A stretch of 33,195 nt of DNA from Treponema sp. Its GTDB lineage: Bacteria; Spirochaetota; Spirochaetia; Treponematales; Treponemataceae. The notes under the pieces were generated by a model, which was not told where the DNA came from, made no database searches, and saw nothing but the letters and a program-made list of their open reading frames with translations. Of the stretch, positions 16,586 to 23,709 are shown in pieces (the stretch's first letter is position 1; each line of letters begins with the position of its first letter). The stretch is from assembly GCA_024402565.1 (NCBI GenBank), contig JAKSTM010000021.1:1-33195 (forward strand), given 5' to 3'. The position numbers and the translations under genes are program-made.

Positions 16586-16618
16586 AAACCGGAATTCTTT
16601 ACGAACTCCGGTTTTTTC
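16586..16618 (+). terminator. Terminator after the secreted-protein pair
   Basis: Stem AAACCGGA (16586-16593) pairs with TCCGGTTT (16607-16614), with two further A-T pairs inside after one mismatch, followed by TTTT. Confidence 0.8.
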
Positions 16619-16621
16619 ATT

Positions 16622-16690
16622 TAGGGTTTATTACAAACCCTAAAAACGACGAAGTCAAGGCTTCAAGCGTAAGCGTGCCTTGACTCGGCG
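16622..16690 (+). repeat. Two hairpins in the pheS upstream region
   Basis: TAGGGTTT (16622-16629) pairs with AAACCCTA (16635-16642). Then AGTCAAGGC (16653-16661) pairs with GCCTTGACT (16677-16685) around a 15-base loop containing AAGCGTAAGCGT. The second hairpin is richer in GC than its flanks and may be a dispersed palindrome or a leader structure of pheS. No leader peptide with ATG is present. Confidence 0.5.
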
Positions 16691-16712
16691 TATTTTATAT
16701 CGAGGCAAAAAG

Positions 16713-18263
16713 ATGGATATCAAAAATATCATTAAAAACCTTCATCCGCTTGAGATTAAAGTTCTGCTCAAGTATTCAGACTCGGATGAACTGACTTCAG
16801 AAAAACTCCAGAAAGAACTGGAATACAAAGAAGGACACGCTAACCAGGCATTCAGCTGGCTGGGTGGAAAAGAACTCCTTAAAGAAATCAAACGCACTCC
16901 ACATACATTCTTTGAAATCACAGAAACAGGTAAAAAGCTTGCTGAAACAGGTACTGTTGAAGAACGCATGGTAAATTACCTGAAAGAAAACGGACCACAT
17001 ACTCTTCCTGAAATCGCAGCTGCAATCGGTTGTGAACAGAAAGACATCGGTTCTGCTTTCGGTCCTCTTTCAAAAGAAGGCGTTCTGAAAATGAACGAAG
17101 AAAAGAAAGCTGAATACACAGGCAAAGAACTTCCTGCACGTCTTTCAGTTGTTTCTAAACTTCTGGCAAAAGCAAAGGATGCTGTAACATTGAACAAGGC
17201 TGACCTTTCTTCTGAAGAACAGGAAGCTATGGCTGGTCTTGCAAAGAAACGTGGTGCTGCTGACAGTGCATTCAAAATCATTGAACGTGAAACTGTAGTT
17301 TACAAACTTACAGAAGCTTATAAGAAAGTTAAGGATGAACTTAAAAACGCCGGTGTTACTGGTAACGAAATCGGTGAAGTTACTCCAAAAATGCTTGCTT
17401 CAGGCGAATGGAAAAACGGAACATTCCGTGGATACAACATTTCTATTCCACCTGCACGTATTATTCAGGGCCGCACAAACCCTTACGTTCAGTTCCTTGA
17501 ATCAGTAAAAGACAAGCTTTGTTCTCTTGGTTTCCAGGAATTCGACGGACCTCTCGTAGAAACAGAATTCTGGAACGGTGACGCTCTCTTCATGCCACAG
17601 TTCCACGCTGCCCGTGATATTCACGACGTTTACCGTCTTAAGAATCCAACACACGCAAAAATGATCGAAGAACCATATCTTTCAAATGTTAAAGCCGTTC
17701 ACGAAAACGGTGGAAACACAGGAAGCCGCGGTTGGAACTACTCATTTGACAATGAATTCACACGCCGCCTGATTCTCCGCTCACAGGGAACTGTACTTTC
17801 TGCACATCAGCTCCACAAAGCTGAAATCCCTGGAAAATACTTCGGTATTGCACGTTGTTTCCGTTACGACAAAGTTGACGCAACACACCTTTCAGACTTC
17901 TATCAGACAGAAGGTATTATCCTTGGTGAAGATGTAAATCTTAAGACACTTCTTGGTATGCTTGAAATGTTCGCCGTAGAAATTGCTGGAGCAACAGACG
18001 TTAAATATGTTCCTGGTTACTTCCCATTCACAGAACCTTCAATCGAAGTTCATATCAAACACCCAGTACTTGGTTGGTTCGAACTTGGTGGTTCTGGAAT
18101 CTTCCGTCCGGAAGTTACAAAAGCTATGGGTGTTGATGTTCCTGTTGCAGCCTGGGGTATCGGTATTGACCGTATGGCTCTTATGGCTCTGGGACTTACA
18201 GACCTGCGTCAGCTCTTCTGCGAAGACATTGAACAGGTTCGCCTCCGCAAAGCAAAGTTCTAA
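16713..18263 (+). CDS. pheS: Phenylalanyl-tRNA synthetase alpha chain, archaeal/eukaryotic type
   Basis: The catalytic subunit that charges tRNA-Phe. At 516 residues it is much longer than the usual bacterial PheS (about 340) and has N-terminal winged-helix modules (MDIKNIIKNLHPLEIKVL, PHTLPEIAAAIGCEQKDIG), as in archaeal and eukaryotic chains; spirochetes are known to carry this type. The class II core shows motif 1 region FDGPLVETEFWNGDALF, motif 2 GIARCFRYDKVDATHLSDFYQ and motif 3 AAWGIGIDRMALMALGL. The ATG at 16713 has GAGG 7 bases upstream and is preferred over one 33 bases earlier. The beta chain gene pheT is not next to it: the following gene is a YgiQ-type protein behind a terminator. 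Codon use is of the highly expressed kind. Confidence 0.95.
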   Translation: MDIKNIIKNLHPLEIKVLLKYSDSDELTSEKLQKELEYKEGHANQAFSWLGGKELLKEIKRTPHTFFEITETGKKLAETGTVEERMVNYLKENGPHTLPEIAAAIGCEQKDIGSAFGPLSKEGVLKMNEEKKAEYTGKELPARLSVVSKLLAKAKDAVTLNKADLSSEEQEAMAGLAKKRGAADSAFKIIERETVVYKLTEAYKKVKDELKNAGVTGNEIGEVTPKMLASGEWKNGTFRGYNISIPPARIIQGRTNPYVQFLESVKDKLCSLGFQEFDGPLVETEFWNGDALFMPQFHAARDIHDVYRLKNPTHAKMIEEPYLSNVKAVHENGGNTGSRGWNYSFDNEFTRRLILRSQGTVLSAHQLHKAEIPGKYFGIARCFRYDKVDATHLSDFYQTEGIILGEDVNLKTLLGMLEMFAVEIAGATDVKYVPGYFPFTEPSIEVHIKHPVLGWFELGGSGIFRPEVTKAMGVDVPVAAWGIGIDRMALMALGLTDLRQLFCEDIEQVRLRKAKF

Positions 18264-18313
18264 TCAAATGGTCCCTGAGCCTGCGGTCCCTGAGCTTGTC
18301 GAAGGGTCGAAGG
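18264..18313. repeat. TCAAATGGTCCCTGAG repeat, copy 1
   Basis: Starting at the base after the pheS stop, the first 20 bases TCAAATGGTCCCTGAGCCTG recur exactly at 20566-20585. Inside this copy GGTCCCTGAGC occurs twice (18270-18280, 18285-18295), followed by TTGTCGAAGGGTCGAAGG. It belongs to the widespread CCTGAGCTTGTCGAAGG class of intergenic repeats. Confidence 0.65.
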
Positions 18314-18325
18314 ATCTACCACTTC

Positions 18326-18356
18326 AAACTCCTCCTTTACGGGGGAGTTTTTTTTT
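18326..18356 (+). terminator. Terminator of pheS
   Basis: AAACTCCTCC (18326-18335) pairs with GGGGGAGTTT (18341-18350) over 10 bp with one G-U pair and a 5-base loop, followed by a run of T. Confidence 0.85.
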
Positions 18357-18364
18357 GTCCTTCG

Positions 18365-18373
18365 TGCTATGAT
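18365..18373 (+). promoter_or_regulatory. Extended -10 of the ygiQ-like gene
   Basis: TGCTATGAT matches the extended -10 form TGnTATAAT. The ATG at 18381 follows after 7 bases, so the two earlier in-frame ATGs (18369, 18372) lie within the promoter. Confidence 0.4.
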
Positions 18374-18380
18374 GTTTCTT

Positions 18381-20252
18381 ATGAATGATTTTCTTCCCGT
18401 TTCACAGGATGATCTCCGCGCACGTAACATCGAACAGCTGGATTTTGTTTTTGTTTCCGGCGACGCATACGTAGACCATCCGTCTTTTGCGGCCGCTCTT
18501 CTTGGCCGCTGGCTTGAAAAACACGGATACACTGTTGGAATTATTCCTCAGCCTGATTTTAAAAATGTGGAAGCATTCAGAGTTCTTGGAAAACCTCGCT
18601 TAGCATTTCTTGTAAGTGCCGGTGCTATGGACAGTATGGTGAGCAATTACACTGCGAACAACAAGCCTCGTTCAGAAGACGCATACGCTCACGGCGGCGT
18701 TGCAGGTCACAGACCGGACAGAGCCCTTATCACTTATGTAGCAAAGTGCCGCGAAGCTTATAAAGGCGTTCCGGTCTTAATAGGCGGCATTGAAGCAAGT
18801 CTCCGCCGTACAACTCACTATGACTACTGGTCAAATAAAGTCCGTAAATCAATTCTCCTGGACTCAAAAGCCGATCTTTTAATGTACGGCATGGGCGAAC
18901 ATTCCATCATCGAAATTGCAGATCTACTTAATCAGGGTGTTCCTGCCCGCGAAATCCGAACAGTCCGAGGAACCTGCTGGTGGGGATCAAATGGACAATT
19001 GACAATTGATAATGGAAAATTGGTAGTGAATAGGAAAGACGTCGGCTCTGAGGTAGTGGCAGAAAATGTTATCCTTTTGCCTTCCTTTGAGGATATTTCC
19101 AAAGAGACGCCTGAAAGCAAAATCAGATTTGCGGAAAGCTTTGTAACTCAGGAACAGAATACCGATGCTTTGAATGCAGATGTTCTTGTGGAACAGGCCG
19201 ATACCCGCTTTGTAGTACAGAATCCGCCGGCCCTTCCTTTGACAACCGAAGAGCTGGATAGCGTTCATGAGCTTGGTTATACAAGACGCTGGCATCCTAT
19301 GTATGACGGGCCGGCAGAAAACGGTAAGTGCGGAGTTCCGGCATTAAGCGAAGTTCTTTTTTCACTGACAAGTGTCCGTGGTTGTTACGGCGCCTGTTCG
19401 TTTTGTGCCATTACATTTCATCAGGGGCGGCGCATTCAGGCGCGAAGCCATGAGTCCCTTGTAAACGAAGCAACAGAACTTACAAATCATCCGGAGTTCA
19501 AAGGCTACATTAACGATGTTGGTGGCCCAACTGCAAACTTCCGCCAGCCTGCATGTAAAAAACAGATTGAACACGGAGTTTGCAAAAATCGTCAGTGCCT
19601 TGGAACAGAACCATGCCCGAACCTTGAAGTAGATCATTCTGATTACGTTGAACTTTTAGGAAAGCTTCGTGCCATTCCGAAAGTGAAAAAAGTTTTTATC
19701 AGAAGCGGAATCCGTTTTGATTACCTAGTTATGGATAAAGACAAGCGCTTCCTTGAAGACCTGGTTCGGTATCATATTTCGGGACAGCTTAAAGTTGCGC
19801 CTGAAAACTCAAGCGACAAGATTCTGGCACTTATGAGAAAGTCCACACACAAGGTGTACGAAAACTTCAGCAAAGAATATGCGGAAATGAACAAGAAGTG
19901 CGGCATGAAGCAGTACCTTGTTCCGTATTACATTGTGGCTCATCCGGGCGCAGGCCTGAACGAAGCAATTGAAACAGCTCTCTATCTGAAGAAGACAGGC
20001 TTCGTTCCGGATCAGATTCAGGATTTTTACCCTACACCGGGAAGCCTTTCAACCTGTCAGTATTACACGGAGCTGGATCCGTACAGCCGTGACAAAGACG
20101 GAAAGATGAAAAAGATTTACGTAGCAAAGGGCGCCCGTGAACGCCGCCTTCAGCGTGCCGTAATCCAGTTCAAAAAGCCGGAAAACCGCATGCTTGTACG
20201 TGAAGCTTTGGAAAAGGCGGGCCGCAAAGATTTATTGAGCGTTTTACGCTGA
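18381..20252 (+). CDS. ygiQ: YgiQ-family radical SAM protein (UPF0313)
   Basis: A 623-residue radical SAM protein of unknown reaction. The N-terminal domain begins FLPVSQDDL and has the family signatures VSGDAYVDHPSF, GGIEASLRRTTHYDYW and LLPSFEDI. The 4Fe-4S cluster motif is RGCYGACSFCAITFHQGR (CxxxCxxC). Further family marks are DVGGPTANFRQPAC, a Cys-rich stretch (KNRQCLGTEPCPN), LKVAPENSSDKIL and QDFYPTPGSLSTCQYYTELDP. Length and order match the family. One oddity: residues NGQLTIDNGKL, between RGTCWW and LLPSFEDI, are encoded by the dispersed TTGACAATTG repeat (18989-19022), an apparent in-frame insertion in a variable loop. The start at 18381 fits the family N-terminus and lies just after an extended -10. 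It stands alone between terminator and YdbC-like gene. Confidence 0.9.
   Translation: MNDFLPVSQDDLRARNIEQLDFVFVSGDAYVDHPSFAAALLGRWLEKHGYTVGIIPQPDFKNVEAFRVLGKPRLAFLVSAGAMDSMVSNYTANNKPRSEDAYAHGGVAGHRPDRALITYVAKCREAYKGVPVLIGGIEASLRRTTHYDYWSNKVRKSILLDSKADLLMYGMGEHSIIEIADLLNQGVPAREIRTVRGTCWWGSNGQLTIDNGKLVVNRKDVGSEVVAENVILLPSFEDISKETPESKIRFAESFVTQEQNTDALNADVLVEQADTRFVVQNPPALPLTTEELDSVHELGYTRRWHPMYDGPAENGKCGVPALSEVLFSLTSVRGCYGACSFCAITFHQGRRIQARSHESLVNEATELTNHPEFKGYINDVGGPTANFRQPACKKQIEHGVCKNRQCLGTEPCPNLEVDHSDYVELLGKLRAIPKVKKVFIRSGIRFDYLVMDKDKRFLEDLVRYHISGQLKVAPENSSDKILALMRKSTHKVYENFSKEYAEMNKKCGMKQYLVPYYIVAHPGAGLNEAIETALYLKKTGFVPDQIQDFYPTPGSLSTCQYYTELDPYSRDKDGKMKKIYVAKGARERRLQRAVIQFKKPENRMLVREALEKAGRKDLLSVLR
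18989..19022. repeat. TTGACAATTG-type repeat inside the ygiQ-like gene
   Basis: The bases GGACAATTGACAATTGATAA and flanks match the repeats at 509-540 and 668-700. They keep the reading frame and encode NGQLTIDNGKL. Confidence 0.65.
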
Positions 20253-20259
20253 TTCATAG

Positions 20260-20265
20260 TATAAT
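20260..20265 (+). promoter_or_regulatory. -10 element of the YdbC-like gene
   Basis: A perfect TATAAT just after the ygiQ stop, with TTGAGC 19 bases upstream as a possible -35, leaves a leader of about 27 bases that holds the ribosome-binding site. Confidence 0.4.
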
Positions 20266-20298
20266 TAAAAAAAAGGGTGGGAATGACGGAGGAAATTT

Positions 20299-20526
20299 AT
20301 GGCTGATGATTTTTCTTACGAAATTGTAAAACCTATGGGCGTAGTGTCGGAAGGCAAAGGCGGCTGGAATCTGGAACTGAACCTTGTTTCATGGGGCGGA
20401 CGTCCTGCAAAATACGATCTTCGCAGTTGGGCTCCTGACCACCAGAAAATGGGAAAAGGCCTTACACTTTCAGGTGATGAACTGAAAGCTCTTCGTGACC
20501 TTCTTTCTAAAACTGAAATCGAATAA
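20299..20526 (+). CDS. YdbC/PC4-like single-stranded nucleic acid-binding protein
   Basis: A 75-residue protein that covers the whole YdbC family, bacterial homologues of the eukaryotic coactivator PC4. Diagnostic segments are YEIVKPMGVVSEGKGGWNLE, NLVSWGGRPAKYDLRSWAPD and HQKMGKGLTLSGDELKALRDLL: four strands and a helix that dimerise to bind single-stranded DNA. The cellular role in bacteria is not settled. The start has a strong GGAGG site 8 bases upstream. It has a likely promoter of its own (TATAAT at 20260), although read-through from the ygiQ-like gene 46 bases upstream is possible. Confidence 0.9.
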   Translation: MADDFSYEIVKPMGVVSEGKGGWNLELNLVSWGGRPAKYDLRSWAPDHQKMGKGLTLSGDELKALRDLLSKTEIE

Positions 20527-20560
20527 AAAAAACGGCTTCTTTTTGATGCCGTTTGAATTA
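20527..20560 (-). terminator. Terminator of the hprK-ptsH-lexA-holA operon
   Basis: AAACGGC (20530-20536) pairs with GCCGTTT (20548-20554). On the minus strand the stem is followed by a run of T, so it mainly serves the holA side; on the plus strand it may also stop the YdbC-like gene. Confidence 0.7.
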
Positions 20561-20565
20561 TTTTA

Positions 20566-20602
20566 TCAAATGGTCCCTGAGCCTGTTGAAGAGCCCATTT
20601 GA
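20566..20602. repeat. TCAAATGGTCCCTGAG repeat, copy 2
   Basis: Shares its first 20 bases exactly with 18264-18283. This copy is closed by an inverted end: TCAAATGG (20566-20573) pairs with CCATTTGA (20595-20602). It sits between the terminator and the holA stop. Confidence 0.65.
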
Positions 20603-20606
20603 TTAA

Positions 20607-21629
20607 TTACATATCTTCTGTCTCATAAACGGCACTTGAGCCGCCTTTTTTCAAAATTATTTCATACAAAGCTTTCTGTAAAATAACATCTTCCAAAAGA
20701 GCATTACCGTTACGGATATTCATGTCAGTTGAACTGAGAAGAGCAAGGACTGCCGCAGTTTGTCCTGCGGTCCAAAGCTTTGAAGCATTTCTGTATTGCT
20801 TTTGCATAGTTTTTGATCCAAAGCCATTTGTTTTTAATGCAAAATCATCAGGGTAAGGATTTTCTGCCATAAGTCGGTGCCATGCTTGAAGTTTACGGAA
20901 GCAGGAAGTAAGGCCGGCTAAAAGCATTACAGAATTGTTTTCTTTTGATAAACGAAGTTTTTGTAACACAGAAAGGGCACTTTCGAGCCTTTCTTCGGGT
21001 TTTTGTGTTACATTTGTCATTCTATTAAAAAGGGTAAATGGTGTTTCTTCGCGGTTGTGTTCCAGAATCTGTTCAACATTTTCAGTGGTAATTGTAGAAC
21101 CAGAAGGAAATAGAATGAAGAATCGGGAACATTCATTCCGCATTGCTTCAGTATTGTTTTCTACGAGTTCCAGAATCAGTTCGGCAGCATCCTGGTCAAT
21201 AGAATAACCATTTTTACTGAAAAAGTTCATAATCCATGGAAGTTTATCGCTTTCGAACATCTCCCAGAATTGTTTTTGATTCGAAGCAGGTACCAGTTTT
21301 TTCAGCTTTGCATCAACAGAAATTTCGTCAGAAACCAGAATAAGGGTCTTTGAATCAGAAGGATTTGTATCCAGCCAATCAGAAATTATTTGGATTTCGG
21401 TTTTGTTTTTGATTGCTTCTGCACCACGAATCACGACACAAGTAGCGTCTGAAAAGAGCGAACCATCTTGAAGAGTGGTCATAGCCTGTGCTAGAGAAGT
21501 TTCAATCAAATAGAAACTGTATTCATCAACGGTTTGATACTTTTTCTTTAGTGCCGACTTTACGGCATCCACCGCTTCATTACGTTTTCCGAATTCAGGT
21601 CCCGTATATAAAAAAATTGGAGCTGCCAT
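20607..21629 (-). CDS. holA: DNA polymerase III delta subunit
   Basis: The clamp-loader subunit that opens the beta sliding clamp. It is 340 residues, the usual length. It begins with the IFLYTGPEFGKRNEAVDAVK strand-loop that replaces the Walker A in delta, then shows TTLQDGSLFSDATCVVIRGAE, a hallmark of HolA (the clamp-contacting region), LILVSDEI, and the C-terminal collar helices with LQKLRLSKENN, LLAGLTSCFRKL and a final AVLALLSSTDMNIRNGNALLEDVILQKAL. It is the last gene of the operon, 56 bases after lexA, with no clear ribosome-binding site. Identification rests on overall pattern because delta subunits diverge strongly. Confidence 0.87.
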   Translation of the reverse strand: MAAPIFLYTGPEFGKRNEAVDAVKSALKKKYQTVDEYSFYLIETSLAQAMTTLQDGSLFSDATCVVIRGAEAIKNKTEIQIISDWLDTNPSDSKTLILVSDEISVDAKLKKLVPASNQKQFWEMFESDKLPWIMNFFSKNGYSIDQDAAELILELVENNTEAMRNECSRFFILFPSGSTITTENVEQILEHNREETPFTLFNRMTNVTQKPEERLESALSVLQKLRLSKENNSVMLLAGLTSCFRKLQAWHRLMAENPYPDDFALKTNGFGSKTMQKQYRNASKLWTAGQTAAVLALLSSTDMNIRNGNALLEDVILQKALYEIILKKGGSSAVYETEDM

Positions 21630-21685
21630 ACAAATACTTAAATTCCCGAGTATTTTGTCTGTTTTGTGTTACAAAAACAGCATTT

Positions 21686-22294
21686 TTAGTAAGTACGAAC
21701 GATGTTCGACAAAATGCCTACAATGCGAACGTCTGTACAGTAAATTGGCTGAAAGTCCGGATTTTCAGGCTGAAGTCTGATTTTGTCACTTTCTTTGTAA
21801 TAACGCTTCAAAGTAATGGCATCGTCAATAACTGCAACAACAATTTGTCCGTCTGCAGCAACAGAAGCCTGTTCTACAACAGCCAGGTCTCCTTCCAGAA
21901 TACCTGCATTGATCATGGAAGTCCCACGAACTCTAAGTGCAAAATAGCTTTTTCCAGGTCTTACAAATGGTTCTGTAAGATTTACATATCCATCAAGATT
22001 TTCTTCGCTTAAAAGAGGTTTTCCAGCGGCAACTGTACCTAAAAGTGGAACTTTTCCTACAAAAAGCTTTGGTTCAACTGCGTTATCATCCAGAACACGG
22101 ATAGATCTGGAACGTTTTTGAGTCTGTGAAAGATAACCTTTTTTCTGAAGTGCAGTAAGGTGATCCTGTACAGCACGCAGAGAAATATTAAAGTGTTCAC
22201 TAATTTCACGAACAGTTGGGGGATAAGAGTTTTCTTCCTGATAAGAGGCAATGAATGTCAGAACTTCCTTCTGGCGGTCAGTAATACCTTTCAT
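21686..22294 (-). CDS. lexA: LexA repressor
   Basis: The SOS repressor, a self-cleaving dimer. It is 202 residues, the usual length. The N-terminal winged helix contains TDRQKEVLTFIASY and PPTVREISEHFNISLRAVQDHLTALQKKGYL. The C-terminal S24 peptidase domain has the Ala90-Gly91 cleavage site in TVAAGKP, Ser126 in RVRGTSM and Lys163 in ITLKRYY, so self-cleavage should work. The start MKGITDRQ (22294) is preferred over an upstream ATG that would overlap ptsH: the ribosome-binding site GAGGAG is formed by the last Glu codons of ptsH, 11 bases before the ATG. This coupling ties lexA translation to HPr. No clear LexA box was identified upstream of the operon. Confidence 0.93.
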   Translation of the reverse strand: MKGITDRQKEVLTFIASYQEENSYPPTVREISEHFNISLRAVQDHLTALQKKGYLSQTQKRSRSIRVLDDNAVEPKLFVGKVPLLGTVAAGKPLLSEENLDGYVNLTEPFVRPGKSYFALRVRGTSMINAGILEGDLAVVEQASVAADGQIVVAVIDDAITLKRYYKESDKIRLQPENPDFQPIYCTDVRIVGILSNIVRTY

Positions 22295-22304
22295 ATCTAT
22301 ATTA

Positions 22305-22571
22305 TTACTCCTCTTCAAATTTTGATTCGAATAATTCCCAAATTGTATTTGCACATTCTGACTCATCAGGTCCTTCAACCTGCATTGTGAGTGTTGTGTT
22401 GTAACCTGCGGCCATAGTGATTACGCCCATGATAGACTTTGCATTTACAGAAGTGTCATCTTTAATAAGTGTGACTTCACTTGCAAATTTGTTTGCAGTC
22501 TGAGCAATAATTGCTGCTGGTCTAGCGTGAATACCGGCACGGTTCTTAACTGTAAGGATTTTTTCTACCAT
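22305..22571 (-). CDS. ptsH: Phosphocarrier protein HPr
   Basis: An 88-residue HPr. It has the PTS phosphorylation site His15 in GIHARPA and the regulatory Ser46 in NAKSIMGVI, the target of HPr kinase, whose gene is upstream. Whether it feeds sugar-transport EII proteins cannot be judged here; several treponemes have a reduced PTS, and a mainly regulatory role is possible. The start has AAGGA 8 bases upstream. It lies 140 bases after hprK and 10 bases before lexA. Confidence 0.96.
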   Translation of the reverse strand: MVEKILTVKNRAGIHARPAAIIAQTANKFASEVTLIKDDTSVNAKSIMGVITMAAGYNTTLTMQVEGPDESECANTIWELFESKFEEE

Positions 22572-22660
22572 ATGATTTGTCCTTTTATCTGTCCTTTGTT
22601 TTGTCTTTTGTATTTAATCAAAAAGACTAACAATAAAGGGTAAAAATTAATACACTGGTA

Positions 22661-22684
22661 AATGTATACACAATGTATGTACAA
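22661..22684 (-). promoter_or_regulatory. Candidate operator before ptsH
   Basis: Two direct copies AATGTATACAC (22661-22671) and AATGTATGTAC (22672-22682) are spaced one helical turn apart; the first contains the palindrome TGTATACA. On the minus strand TTGTGT in this block is followed after 17 bases by TTAATT, so it may overlap a -35. Regulator unknown. Confidence 0.3.
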
Positions 22685-22711
22685 ATTCCTTAAAAACGCA
22701 TAATTTTGCGC

Positions 22712-23701
22712 TTAATAAGCATCATTAATATTATTATAAGCAGTTTTGGCTTCGCCTGTTTCAATCCATTTAAGAACGTTCTGATTAAAATCACGGGCCG
22801 AGTTATAACCCATGTTTTTGAGACGTTCGTTCATAGCAGCTGCTTCGATAATAATCGGAAGGTTACGTCCAGGGCGAACTGGAATAACAATTTCAGGGAT
22901 TTTAACACCCAGAACTTCCTTATAGTTTTGTTCAGAACCCAGGCGGTCATAAGCTTTCTGGGCATCCCATTCTTCCAGCTGAACAATCAGCTGAACTTCT
23001 TTCTGATCACGAATTGAACCAACACCGTAAAGTTGTGAAATATTAATAATTCCAAGTCCACGGATTTCCATGTGGTGACTTATAAGTGTATTTGAACCAC
23101 GGCCTAAAAGAACGTTTCCGTTTACACAACACATTTCAACAATGTCGTCTGCTACCAAACGGTGACCGCGTTCAACCAGTTCCAGAGCGGTTTCACTTTT
23201 ACCAACACCGGAATGACCGGTAAGGAATATGCCGATACCGTAAACTTCAACAAGAACGCCATGCATTGTTTTTTTAGGTGCGAAAATGTTGGAAAAAAGA
23301 CGAACAAGACGGTTTGAAAGTTCTGTTGAAGGTAAATCACTTTGAAGAATCGGACAGCAGCTTTCTTCTGCTAATTCCCGGAATTCTTCTGTTGGTTCAA
23401 GGTTATAGGAAAAAATACAACAAGGAATCTGACTTGAAAAAAATTCTTTAAGGGATTCTGTGTTGCTTTCTTGATGAAGTTTTTCAAGATATGCAGATTC
23501 ACCGCGACCAAAAAGCTGAACACGATTGAACTGAAAACACTGGAAAAAGCCCGAAAGAGCCAGACCAGGTCTGTTTAATTCCGGAATAGTGATAGCACGA
23601 GGTAATCCTCTGCGCCCACCAATGCACTTAAGATTCAGGGAATCGTGTCCGGGCAGATCAAGTTCGAGTAAATCCAGTACTGTAAACTTTTTTGCTGACA
23701 T
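22712..23701 (-). CDS. hprK: HPr kinase/phosphorylase
   Basis: Phosphorylates and dephosphorylates Ser46 of HPr in response to metabolites. It is 329 residues. The N-terminal domain (1-130) is followed by a catalytic P-loop domain: His147 in MHGVLVEVYGIG, Walker A GHSGVGKS (162-169), VADD (184-186 region) and the HprK signature EIRGLGIINI (212-221), then IPVRPGRNLPIIIEAAAMNERLK near the C-terminus. All key residues are present. The ATG has no ribosome-binding site but is preceded by an excellent promoter whose -10 ends 8 bases upstream, so the message should be almost leaderless. It heads the operon with its substrate gene ptsH next. Confidence 0.96.
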   Translation of the reverse strand: MSAKKFTVLDLLELDLPGHDSLNLKCIGGRRGLPRAITIPELNRPGLALSGFFQCFQFNRVQLFGRGESAYLEKLHQESNTESLKEFFSSQIPCCIFSYNLEPTEEFRELAEESCCPILQSDLPSTELSNRLVRLFSNIFAPKKTMHGVLVEVYGIGIFLTGHSGVGKSETALELVERGHRLVADDIVEMCCVNGNVLLGRGSNTLISHHMEIRGLGIINISQLYGVGSIRDQKEVQLIVQLEEWDAQKAYDRLGSEQNYKEVLGVKIPEIVIPVRPGRNLPIIIEAAAMNERLKNMGYNSARDFNQNVLKWIETGEAKTAYNNINDAY

Positions 23702-23709
23702 TTGTGTTT

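Noticed and set aside
16554..16712. Phe-rich leader peptide or T-box controlling pheS
   Set aside because: No ATG with a Phe-rich frame lies here, no T-box sequence was recognised, and the only terminator follows the previous gene.
21696..21708. Palindrome CGAAC-N3-GTTCG resembling a Gram-positive SOS box
   Set aside because: It lies in the last codons of lexA (SNIVRTY), has a 3-base rather than 4-base centre, and is not near a promoter; it is probably a coding coincidence.
22295..22378. Longer LexA start (28 extra residues)
   Set aside because: It would overlap the end of ptsH, the residues do not resemble LexA, and the GAGGAG site points to the ATG at 22294.
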